In this document: piece after piece, positions 1 to 5,681 of the stretch
How the letters are laid out: the number at the start of each line of letters is the position of its first letter
How positions within the stretch are numbered: the first letter of the stretch is position 1
NCBI GenBank assembly: GCA_937983315.1
Contig: CALKAH010000338.1
Coordinates: 1-5,727, forward strand
Direction: 5' to 3'
Source of the DNA: an uncultured Acholeplasmataceae bacterium
GTDB taxonomy: Bacteria; Bacillota_I; Bacilli_A; Acholeplasmatales; Acholeplasmataceae
Length of the DNA: 5,727 nt
Program-made: the position numbers and the translations under genes
The notes under the pieces: generated by a model
The model's input: the letters and a program-made list of their open reading frames with translations, nothing else
What the model was told of the DNA's origin: nothing
The model's database searches: none

Positions 1-51
1 ATACGAGATCGTATTCGGTTACTGGAGTTCAGACGGGTGCTCTTCCGATCT
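1..51 (+). other. Illumina TruSeq P7-side adapter with index (non-genomic)
   Basis: Bases 1-9 match the end of the P7 flow-cell primer (ATACGAGAT). Bases 10-17 (CGTATTCG) sit where the 8-base i7 index lies. Bases 18-51 match the 34-base TruSeq read-2 adapter ending in GCTCTTCCGATCT, with two mismatches: T for G at 20 and G for T at 36. This is library sequence, not organism DNA. The genomic insert starts at 52. An open frame beginning with GTG at 37 is an accidental run-in from the adapter into livG. The match is from memory of the adapter sequence, but its length and position leave little doubt. Confidence 0.97.
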
Positions 52-834
52 CCAGACGATGTCATCTTACGCTTAGATGGATTAAGAATGCAGTTTGGTG
101 GACTTGTTGCCGTATCCGATTTGTCGTTTGATGTGAAGAAAGGTGAGATCTTTGGTCTCATCGGTCCAAACGGTGCGGGTAAAACAACCGTGTTCAACTG
201 TATCACACAATTTTACAAACCAACTAAGGGAGATATCTACTATCGCGATAAGCGAAATGATATCATTAACTTGAACAACTATGCTGTCCATGATGTGATC
301 CATCAAGGCATCGTTCGTACGTTCCAAAACGTTGAACTGATCTGGGAATTATCGATTCTTGATAACTTGCTTGTCGGTGCACACTCACTTTATCAAACTG
401 GTTTTTTCCATCATTTATTCAAAACGAGACGTTTTCAACGTGAAGAATCTGTTCTTAAACAAAAAGCGATCAAAGTCTTAACAGATCTCAATCTACTCGC
501 TTATAAAGATTTCTATCCCTTCGGACTACCTTATGGTATCTTAAAGCAAGTTGAACTTGCGCGTACCCTCATGAATAATCCACAGCTCATCATCTTAGAT
601 GAACCTGCTGCAGGTTTAAATGATTTAGAAACCGAACGTCTCATTCATACGATCAGAAAGATTCAAAAAGAATACAACGTAACCATCTTCTTAGTTGAAC
701 ATGATATGGGACTTGTCATGGAATTATGTGATACCATCTGTGCCATCTCATTTGGTAAGATGCTTGCACTAGGAACACCCAAAGCAATCCAATCGAACCC
801 CGTGGTTCAAGAAGCTTATCTAGGAGGTGAGTAA
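52..834 (+). CDS. livG: High-affinity branched-chain amino acid-type ABC transporter ATPase, LivG family (5' end cut by library)
   Basis: This is one of two cytoplasmic ATPases of a HAAT-family ABC importer. The insert supplies 260 residues, numbered here from Pro at base 52. Walker [10 protein letters not shown] is at 38-46, a LivG-style signature beginning LPYG at 159-162, Walker B with the catalytic pair D183-E184 (DEPAAGLN), and switch His217 in VEHDM. The C-terminus (EAYLGGE) is typical of the family. From memory of E. coli LivG (about 255 residues), only a few N-terminal residues are missing: 12 residues precede MQFGG here and a similar number there. No genuine start codon is visible, because the only upstream in-frame GTG (37) is adapter. 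The TAA stop (832-834) lies one base before the livF ATG, so the two are co-translated. The signature is unusual in having Ile-Leu after LPYG where relatives usually carry a glutamine. Family assignment is firm; the transported substrate is not. Confidence 0.93.
   Translation, partial: PDDVILRLDGLRMQFGGLVAVSDLSFDVKKGEIFGLIGPNGAGKTTVFNCITQFYKPTKGDIYYRDKRNDIINLNNYAVHDVIHQGIVRTFQNVELIWELSILDNLLVGAHSLYQTGFFHHLFKTRRFQREESVLKQKAIKVLTDLNLLAYKDFYPFGLPYGILKQVELARTLMNNPQLIILDEPAAGLNDLETERLIHTIRKIQKEYNVTIFLVEHDMGLVMELCDTICAISFGKMLALGTPKAIQSNPVVQEAYLGGE
822..827 (+). promoter_or_regulatory. Ribosome binding site AGGAGG that sets the livF start
   Basis: A perfect AGGAGG lies inside the last codons of livG, eight bases before ATG 836. 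An in-frame GTG at 827 would extend LivF by three residues, but it overlaps this Shine-Dalgarno and so cannot be served by it. The ATG is therefore preferred. Confidence 0.85.
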
Positions 835-835
835 G

Positions 836-1597
836 ATGGCGATTCTAGAAATCAAAGACTTAGTCATCGACTATGGGATTATCCGTGCAGTCAAGGGGAT
901 TAACATGAGCGTGAACGAAGGTTCAATTGTGGCCATCTTAGGTGCGAATGGAGCTGGAAAAACGACAACGATTCGTTCGATATCAGGGGTCGTCAAAGTT
1001 AAGAGTGGAAAAATCTTGTTTGATGGTGAAAACATCACCAATCAAGATCCTCATAAGATCGCTGGTCTTGGTATCGTACAATCACCAGAAGGTCGATTAA
1101 TCTTAAATGGGTTAACGGTTGAAGAAAACTTGCTTGTTGGTGCTTATTCATTAAAAACAATCAAAACGACCGATGATCAAGGTGTCGTACACATCAAGAA
1201 AAGAAATCAAATCATCAAAGAATTACTTGAAGAAGTGTTTGGCTACTTCCCCATTCTCAAAGAACGAAGAAAGCAGCAAGCATCAACCTTGTCAGGTGGA
1301 GAACAACAAATGCTCGCCATTGGACGCGCACTCATGGGGAATCCAACATTACTATTACTCGATGAACCCTCACTAGGATTAGCGCCACTTATTGTTCGTG
1401 ATATATTTGCCATTATCAACAAGATTAAAGAACAAGGTCGTACCATCCTCATCGTGGAACAAAACGCGTTCCAAACGCTTAAAATTGCGGATTATGCGTA
1501 CATTCTTGAACTCGGTAAGATTGTGACTCAAGGCAAAGGTGAGATGCTTCTCAAGGACGAACAACTCGTCAATGCGTATTTAGGTTCAAAAAATTAG
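836..1597 (+). CDS. livF: High-affinity branched-chain amino acid-type ABC transporter ATPase, LivF family
   Basis: This is the second cytoplasmic ATPase of the importer, expected to pair with LivG on LivH/LivM-type permeases. The protein has 253 residues from ATG 836. Walker A GANGAGKTT is at 36-44, the canonical signature LSGGEQQ starts at 152, and Walker B LLLLD ends at D176, with E177 next and SLGLAP following. The switch region reads VEQNA, with Gln209 where most ABC ATPases have His. I recall the same VEQNA in E. coli LivF, so this is a family trait rather than damage. The protein is about 16 residues longer than E. coli LivF (237). The extra length looks like a charged stretch (around residues 105-128) between the Q-loop region and the FPIL segment. 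The stop is TAG. It directly follows livG with a one-base gap and has a strong ribosome site. Family call firm; substrate open. Confidence 0.95.
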   Translation: MAILEIKDLVIDYGIIRAVKGINMSVNEGSIVAILGANGAGKTTTIRSISGVVKVKSGKILFDGENITNQDPHKIAGLGIVQSPEGRLILNGLTVEENLLVGAYSLKTIKTTDDQGVVHIKKRNQIIKELLEEVFGYFPILKERRKQQASTLSGGEQQMLAIGRALMGNPTLLLLDEPSLGLAPLIVRDIFAIINKIKEQGRTILIVEQNAFQTLKIADYAYILELGKIVTQGKGEMLLKDEQLVNAYLGSKN

Positions 1598-1604
1598 GTT
1601 TTAG

Positions 1605-1621
1605 ATGTTTCGTTGAAACAT
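1605..1621 (+). other. Short inverted repeat downstream of livF
   Basis: ATGTTTC (1605-1611) and GAAACAT (1615-1621) form a perfect 7-bp stem with a GTT loop, seven bases after the livF stop. It is AT-rich and followed by A-rich sequence with no T-run, so it does not read as a rho-independent terminator. A second tiny repeat, TGCC-AAAA-GGCA, lies at 1638-1649 just ahead of the next ribosome site. Either could be an mRNA processing or stability element or an operator half-site pair, or chance. No convincing -35/-10 promoter pair is visible in 1598-1664, so the binding-protein gene is probably transcribed from upstream. Confidence 0.35.
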
Positions 1622-1664
1622 AGAAAATAGAAAAAAGTGCCAAAAGGCAAAAAGGAGAAAAAAT

Positions 1665-3410
1665 ATGAAAAAGATTATTGCTCTTCTCATGCTCTTACTG
1701 GCTTCCTTCGGTTTAATCGCGTGTGCTGAAGCAGAAGTCACGGTAGATCGTTTATCCGTAACGCCACCTACCAAAGTAGAGTATATCGTCGGTGATGCAT
1801 TTGATGCAACCGGCATGGTTGTCAAGGTCATCTTCAGTGATGGTACAGACCGTACATTAACTGCTGCTGACTACACAGTAACAGGGTTCTCATCAACTGC
1901 TGCTGGTCTAAAGACTGTCACCATCACCTATGAAGGTGTCACAGCAACCTTTGGTATCGCTGTGTTTGACCCAGAAGCTCCTGAAGAAGCGCTCAGTTTA
2001 AATGTTGTTTCTGTTCCAACACAACAGATCTACAACAAGCAAGAAGAATTTAATGCTGATGGTTTAGTTGTTGAAGTATTATACAACACAGGTCGCAGAC
2101 AAACACTCACTGCAGCTGAATACACCTTATCAGGATTCGTTCAAGGTTCAATTGGTCGTTATGACGTAGTTGTAACCTATGAAGATTTAACGACAACTTT
2201 CTATGCAGAAGTTCGTAACATCACCGTTCAAGGTGTCACTGAAGATAGCATTAAAGTTGGTAACACAGCTGTTCTTTCTGGTTTCTGGTCCATCGTTGGT
2301 GCACCATTCACCAATGGTATGAAGGCTGCATTTGAAGAAATCAATGACGCTGGTGGTATCGCTGGTCGTGAAATCGTTTATGTCAACAAAGACGACGGTT
2401 TTGATGGTACTGTTGGTTTAACCAATACACGTGCTCTTGTCAATGATGACAAAGTCTTCGCACTTGTAGGACATTTCGGTACACCAACCGTTTCTGCAAC
2501 ATTAGGTTTCATCCGTGAAGTCGGTGTTCCTATGGTTTATGCAGCAACTGGTGTTAACGTTTTATATCGTGAAAGATCATCTCTTGATCCTGTTATGCCC
2601 GTACAACCCATTTATTTAACGGACGGTCGTATTATGACTGCACGTGCATTAAATGAAAGTTTATATGGTACCAATGGTGATCAAGCACTTGGTGCAACCG
2701 CTAAAGTAGGTGTCCTCTACACCACTGATGATGCTGGTTCATCCATCCGCGAAGGTGTTGAAATTGAAGCACGTTCTGCAGGTAAGAATGCAAACTTCAT
2801 TTACTCATCCTTTGCAGCAGCTGAAACTGCAGCATTAACCACTGCGATTGAAAACTTCCGTAGCCAAGGCGTTCAAGCTGTCATTATTGCAACAAACCAA
2901 GCTCCATTTAAGGCAGCGATTGGTGTCATGCAAAGTGTTGCATTCAACGTTCCTGTGTTCACATCTTATGTAAACGCTGATGCAACTGCAGTCGATGCAG
3001 CAACCAACTATACATTCCCCATTTTCACAAACGCATGGGTTGATATTTTCAGTGATAAAGGTTCTGCTGACTTAACCGTGTTTGCAACTGCAATCAACAA
3101 TGCAAGTTTCTTAGATGAAGCAAGCAAGACTGCTATGCTTTCTAACTCATTTGCGATCGCGGGTTACATCGCAGCACGTACCTTCATTGAAGGTCTCGAA
3201 CGTGTTGGAGAAGAAAGATTAACATGGGAATCCTTCATTAAAGCTATGGAATCTGAACCTATTTCAATTCCAATGGGTGGATCCGTTGATTTCGGTGGTG
3301 GCAAACGTTGGGGTATTGACTCCATGTCACTCTTGAAGTACAATCCATCGACAGACCTATTTGAAAAAGTTAGAGAAATTGAAACCCTAACACAAATTCA
3401 AGCAAAATAA
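1665..3410 (+). CDS. ABC transporter substrate-binding lipoprotein: two Ig-like domains fused to a LivJ/LivK-type binding domain
   Basis: This is the extracellular solute receptor of the importer, anchored to the outer face of the membrane by lipid. The 581-residue product begins with a lipoprotein signal peptide: KK at 2-3, a Leu-rich core, and lipobox LIAC with Cys20 as the lipidation site. Two Ig-like repeats (group-3 bacterial Ig type, by pattern) follow at about 28-101 and 110-183. The rest, from about 190, is a type I periplasmic-binding fold of the Peripla_BP_6 class. It opens with SIKVGNTAVLSGFWSIVGAP, then has NGMKAAFEEINDAGGIAGRE and a QPIYLTDGRI segment. Ordinary LivJ/LivK proteins are about 370-400 residues with no Ig modules, so the N-terminal extension explains the size. 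ATG 1665 has AAGGAG (1652-1657) seven bases upstream. The gene lies 67 bases after livF, fitting one transport operon. Ligand unknown: branched-chain amino acids are the default, but the downstream CoA-transferase and hydrolases allow an organic acid or ester. Confidence 0.9.
   Translation: MKKIIALLMLLLASFGLIACAEAEVTVDRLSVTPPTKVEYIVGDAFDATGMVVKVIFSDGTDRTLTAADYTVTGFSSTAAGLKTVTITYEGVTATFGIAVFDPEAPEEALSLNVVSVPTQQIYNKQEEFNADGLVVEVLYNTGRRQTLTAAEYTLSGFVQGSIGRYDVVVTYEDLTTTFYAEVRNITVQGVTEDSIKVGNTAVLSGFWSIVGAPFTNGMKAAFEEINDAGGIAGREIVYVNKDDGFDGTVGLTNTRALVNDDKVFALVGHFGTPTVSATLGFIREVGVPMVYAATGVNVLYRERSSLDPVMPVQPIYLTDGRIMTARALNESLYGTNGDQALGATAKVGVLYTTDDAGSSIREGVEIEARSAGKNANFIYSSFAAAETAALTTAIENFRSQGVQAVIIATNQAPFKAAIGVMQSVAFNVPVFTSYVNADATAVDAATNYTFPIFTNAWVDIFSDKGSADLTVFATAINNASFLDEASKTAMLSNSFAIAGYIAARTFIEGLERVGEERLTWESFIKAMESEPISIPMGGSVDFGGGKRWGIDSMSLLKYNPSTDLFEKVREIETLTQIQAK
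1746..2213 (+). repeat. Tandem Ig-like domain repeat inside the binding lipoprotein
   Basis: Two copies are offset by 83 residues. Copy 1 covers about residues 28-101 (1746-1967) and copy 2 about 110-183 (1992-2213). Matching landmarks are TAADYTVTGF (66-75) and TAAEYTLSGF (149-158); FDATGMVVKV and FNADGLVVEV; and VTITYEGVTATF and VVVTYEDLTTTF. The pattern (G/E-x-F-x-A-x-G-hh-V, DGT or NTG turn, LTA-x-x-Y, TYE) is that of bacterial Ig-like group 3 domains. The copies have diverged at the DNA level, so the duplication is old. A nine-residue acidic linker rich in E, P and A (101-109) separates them. Confidence 0.85.
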
Positions 3411-3422
3411 GTTTTTATTGAG

Positions 3423-3448
3423 CGGGGGGAGGGGCAACCCTCCCCTTG
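3423..3448 (+). terminator. GC-rich stem-loop between binding protein and CoA-transferase (partial terminator or mRNA stabiliser)
   Basis: GGGGAGGG (3426-3433) pairs perfectly with CCCTCCCC (3438-3445) around a GCAA loop, which is a GNRA tetraloop. Two G-U pairs and a C-G pair can lengthen the stem to 3423-3448. It begins 12 bases after the binding-protein stop. The sequence after it (TTGTCCTCATCTT) is not a proper U-run, so full rho-independent termination is doubtful. A likely role, by analogy with stem-loops placed after binding-protein genes in other ABC operons, is to protect the 3' end of the lipoprotein message or to cut down read-through. The receptor would then be made in excess over downstream enzymes. 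The stem is seen directly; the function is inferred. Confidence 0.5.
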
Positions 3449-3463
3449 TCCTCATCTTAAGAA

Positions 3464-3468
3464 AGAGG
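3464..3468 (+). promoter_or_regulatory. Ribosome binding site AGAGG that decides the CoA-transferase start
   Basis: AGAGG lies seven bases before ATG 3476 but only one base before the in-frame ATG at 3470. Normal spacing therefore supports the second ATG, and the protein begins MKTPTII rather than MNMKTPT. Confidence 0.75.
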
Positions 3469-3475
3469 TATGAAC

Positions 3476-4780
3476 ATGAAAACTCCAACAATCATTACGG
3501 TTCAAGAAGCGATCAAACTTGTTAAATCCAACGATAACATCGTTTTAGGCATGGCAGGAGCAGAACCGAAGGAATTTATCAAAGCACTTCACGAACGTGC
3601 TTCAGAAGTCCAAAACGTGCGTGTCACAAACTGTTTACCATTTGAAAATGGTGAGTTCTTTATTAATCCTGAATATAAGACATCATTTTCAGTTGACAGC
3701 TGGTTTTATGGTGCGTCTTTGAGAAAAGCACACGACAATGGAAACATCAGTTTTATTCCCAATCATTTGCATTTGGCTGGTCGTAAACGTTTTGAACATG
3801 TGAAACCCAACATTTTTGTTGGTACAGCAACACCACCGGACAAACATGGATTCTTATCCCTTTCATTATCGAACGTTTATGAAAAAGAAGCGGTTGAACT
3901 CGCAGATATCGTGATCTTAGAAGTCAGTCCTAACTTCCCAAGAACCTTCGGTGATTTGGAAGTTCATGAAAGCCATGTGGATTACATCGTGAATGTCAAT
4001 TATTATCCCCCTGTACTTCCTGATGCAGAACCTAATGACAAAGATATTGCGATTGGAAACTTCATCGCAGAGAAGATTAAAAATGGATCGACCTTGCAGC
4101 TAGGCATTGGAGGGATCCCCAATGCAGTTGCTCATGCGCTGATGCATAAAAAGGATTTAGGGATTCATACGGAAATGTTTACCACCGGTTTGATGAAACT
4201 CGTCAAAGCCGGGGCTGCTAATGGATCCAAGAAGAAAACACATAAGGGTAAACATGTATGCTGCTTCGCATTAGGGACACAAGAACTTTATGATTTTATT
4301 GATAATAATCCAAGCGTTCAGATCCTGAATGGAAACTACGTCAACGATCCTGCAATCATTGGATTAAATGATAACCAGGTCTCCATCAACACAACCATTG
4401 AAGTTGACTTAACCGGTCAATGCGCATCCGAATCGATTGGCCATAAACAGTTCTCTGGAACCGGTGGTCAAGCTGATACAGCAATCGGAGCACAGAATTC
4501 TAAGGGTGGTATGAGTTTTATCACATTATACTCTACAGCCATGGTTAAAAATCCAGTGACGGGTGAACGTGAAGAAATCTCAAAGATTGTCCCTTTCTTA
4601 AAACCAGGTGCCATCGTGACCTTATCACGTGCTGATGTTGATCATGTTGTGACTGAATATGGTTGTGTCTCACTTCGTGGAACAAGTGTTTCCGAACGTG
4701 TTCAATTATTAATCTCGATTGCACACCCCAAATTTAGAGATGAGCTTAGAGCTGAAGCCATCCGCTTAGGATACATGTAA
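3476..4780 (+). CDS. Acetyl-CoA hydrolase/transferase family protein (4-hydroxybutyrate CoA-transferase-like)
   Basis: This is a cytoplasmic enzyme that likely moves CoA between an acyl-CoA donor and a carboxylic acid acceptor through a glutamyl-CoA intermediate. The protein has 434 residues, close to the roughly 438 of clostridial 4-hydroxybutyrate CoA-transferase. The N-terminal half carries FVGTATPPDKHGFLSL and GDLEVHESHVDYIV. GIGGIPNAV is at 210-218. Glu233 in IHTEM aligns, from memory, with the catalytic glutamate (Glu238) of the clostridial enzyme. The C-terminal half has SGTGGQADTAIGAQ, LSRADVDHVVTEYG, LRGTSVSER and IAHPKFRDEL, all family landmarks. Where I recall DFxRGA in many relatives, this one reads DTAIGA, so it may belong to a separate subgroup with a different acyl preference. 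ATG 3470 would add two residues but is too close to the ribosome site. It lies 65 bases after the binding-protein gene and five before the hydrolase. Family confident; exact substrate (acetate, butyrate, hydroxybutyrate or other) not determinable. Confidence 0.9.
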   Translation: MKTPTIITVQEAIKLVKSNDNIVLGMAGAEPKEFIKALHERASEVQNVRVTNCLPFENGEFFINPEYKTSFSVDSWFYGASLRKAHDNGNISFIPNHLHLAGRKRFEHVKPNIFVGTATPPDKHGFLSLSLSNVYEKEAVELADIVILEVSPNFPRTFGDLEVHESHVDYIVNVNYYPPVLPDAEPNDKDIAIGNFIAEKIKNGSTLQLGIGGIPNAVAHALMHKKDLGIHTEMFTTGLMKLVKAGAANGSKKKTHKGKHVCCFALGTQELYDFIDNNPSVQILNGNYVNDPAIIGLNDNQVSINTTIEVDLTGQCASESIGHKQFSGTGGQADTAIGAQNSKGGMSFITLYSTAMVKNPVTGEREEISKIVPFLKPGAIVTLSRADVDHVVTEYGCVSLRGTSVSERVQLLISIAHPKFRDELRAEAIRLGYM

Positions 4781-4785
4781 GTCTT

Positions 4786-5607
4786 ATGCCTTACTTAGAT
4801 TTTAAAGGTCGAAATATTTTCTATGATGTCAAAGGTCAAGGAAAGCCTATCTTGATTTTAAACGGCATCATGATGTCAACCAAAAGCTGGGAACCTTTCG
4901 CCAAAACGTTATCTTTTCAGAATCAGCTCATTCGATTAGATTTCATCGATCAAGGTCAAAGCGATAAACTCGAAAACTCCTTTTACACTCAAGCGATTCA
5001 AGTTGATATCATGGAATCGCTACTTAAAGAATTAAAGATCAGCAGAATCAATTTAGTTGGGATTTCTTATGGTGGTGAAGTTGCACTCATGTTTGCCATT
5101 AAACATCCTCATTTAGTCGAACGTTTGGTGCTTTTTAATACAACACCTTACACCAGTCCTTGGCTTGCTGAAATCGGTCATCAATGGAATGCGATAGGTC
5201 GAACACGACAAGGTGAAACCTATTATCAAGCAACCATCCCTGTTATCTATTCACCGAGTTATTATGAGAAACGTTTAGACTGGATGAAGAAGCGCCAACA
5301 ACTTCTTGTTCCCATCTTTTCAAATCCAACATTCTTGGATGCGATGGAACGGTTAACGAACAGCGCAGAATCCTTTGATGTCAGAGCTGACTTAGATAAG
5401 ATCATATGTCCCACTTTAATCATCGCAGCTGATGAAGACTACCTCACACCACTTGCCAATCAAAAAGCATTACATCAGGCAATCCCTACGTCCTATCTGG
5501 TGATGTTACCTGGAGTCGGACATGCATCGATGTATGAAAAGCCGATGCTCTTTGTCACACTTGTTTTAGGTTTCATTAATGCGTTAGAAACAGAATTTAC
5601 GATCTAG
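4786..5607 (+). CDS. Alpha/beta hydrolase (esterase/lactonase-like)
   Basis: This 273-residue cytoplasmic enzyme has an alpha/beta-hydrolase fold, no signal peptide and no membrane segment. Ser94 in the nucleophile elbow GISYGG (92-97) is the catalytic serine. Asp218 in DEDYLTP (Asp216 is the less likely choice) and His246 in GVGHAS complete the triad. The central region after residue 120 forms the variable lid. Two usual motifs are altered. The oxyanion HG motif reads NG (Asn26-Gly27), and the RGxGxSD motif reads DQGQSD (55-60). By sequence pattern it resembles enol-lactonases and small esterases, but the bond it cleaves cannot be predicted. ATG 4786 is five bases after the CoA-transferase stop. 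No good Shine-Dalgarno stands at normal distance (nearest is AGG at 4768-4770), which points to translational coupling with the upstream gene. Context suggests it acts on the transported compound or on a CoA-ester in the same pathway. Confidence 0.88.
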   Translation: MPYLDFKGRNIFYDVKGQGKPILILNGIMMSTKSWEPFAKTLSFQNQLIRLDFIDQGQSDKLENSFYTQAIQVDIMESLLKELKISRINLVGISYGGEVALMFAIKHPHLVERLVLFNTTPYTSPWLAEIGHQWNAIGRTRQGETYYQATIPVIYSPSYYEKRLDWMKKRQQLLVPIFSNPTFLDAMERLTNSAESFDVRADLDKIICPTLIIAADEDYLTPLANQKALHQAIPTSYLVMLPGVGHASMYEKPMLFVTLVLGFINALETEFTI

Positions 5608-5611
5608 GAGG
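5606..5611 (+). promoter_or_regulatory. Ribosome binding site AGGAGG for the last, truncated gene
   Basis: A perfect AGGAGG overlaps the TAG stop of the preceding hydrolase and sits seven bases before ATG 5619. It shows that the 21-codon frame that follows is a real gene start and part of the same operon. Confidence 0.85.
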
Positions 5612-5618
5612 AATATCT

Positions 5619-5681
5619 ATGTTTGAAAAACGACAAATCGTATTGAAGAATGGTGAAGTGATTCACTATCTCGAACAAGGA
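5619..5681 (+). CDS. N-terminus of a probable second alpha/beta hydrolase (3' end cut by library)
   Basis: Only 21 codons are present before the adapter begins. The peptide starts MFEKRQIV, continues LKNGEVIHYLE and ends QG. A strand, then NGE-x-I-x-Y, then E-x-G is the usual opening of alpha/beta hydrolases just before the first hydrophobic strand and oxyanion HG motif. The preceding gene opens in the same manner (FKGRNIFYDVKGQG), so two hydrolases in tandem are likely. The ATG has a strong AGGAGG and lies 11 bases after the previous stop. The frame stays open through the adapter to the window end, but those codons are not genomic. Gene presence is well supported; family assignment rests on a short stretch and is tentative. 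Confidence 0.6.

Noticed and set aside
37..51. GTG at 37 as the livG start codon
   Set aside because: It lies within the TruSeq adapter, so the first five codons are not genomic. The true start is upstream of the insert.
827..835. GTG at 827 as the livF start, giving an overlap with livG
   Set aside because: It overlaps the AGGAGG ribosome site, and ATG 836 has ideal eight-base spacing. The upstream residues also add nothing to the family alignment.
1173..1376. Small plus-strand open frame within livF in another reading frame
   Set aside because: It lies inside the conserved ATPase coding sequence and its product has no recognisable features.
1460..1462. Missing switch histidine in LivF (Gln209) as a sign of an inactive ATPase
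   Set aside because: VEQNA is the usual form in LivF proteins, including E. coli LivF as I recall it, and all other ATPase motifs are intact.
1601..1831. Minus-strand open frame opposite the start of the receptor gene, and other minus-strand frames within livG and livF
   Set aside because: They lie opposite well-supported genes, have no ribosome sites of note and give low-complexity or unrecognisable proteins. They are antisense shadows.
3450..3468. Hairpin CCTC...GAGG that could hide the CoA-transferase ribosome site
   Set aside because: Only four outer pairs and two inner pairs separated by an internal mismatch or bulge. Too weak to claim as a regulatory switch without comparative data.
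832..5607. Lack of TGA stops as evidence of a reassigned code (TGA read as Trp)
   Set aside because: All tryptophans are encoded by TGG and no gene contains an internal TGA. Five stops (three TAA, two TAG) are too few to show avoidance of TGA.
52..5681. CRISPR array, tRNA, rRNA, insertion sequence or riboswitch
   Set aside because: I looked for direct repeats with spacers, transposase motifs, terminal inverted repeats and structured leader regions. The insert is almost wholly coding and the two spacers are only 67 and 65 bases long.
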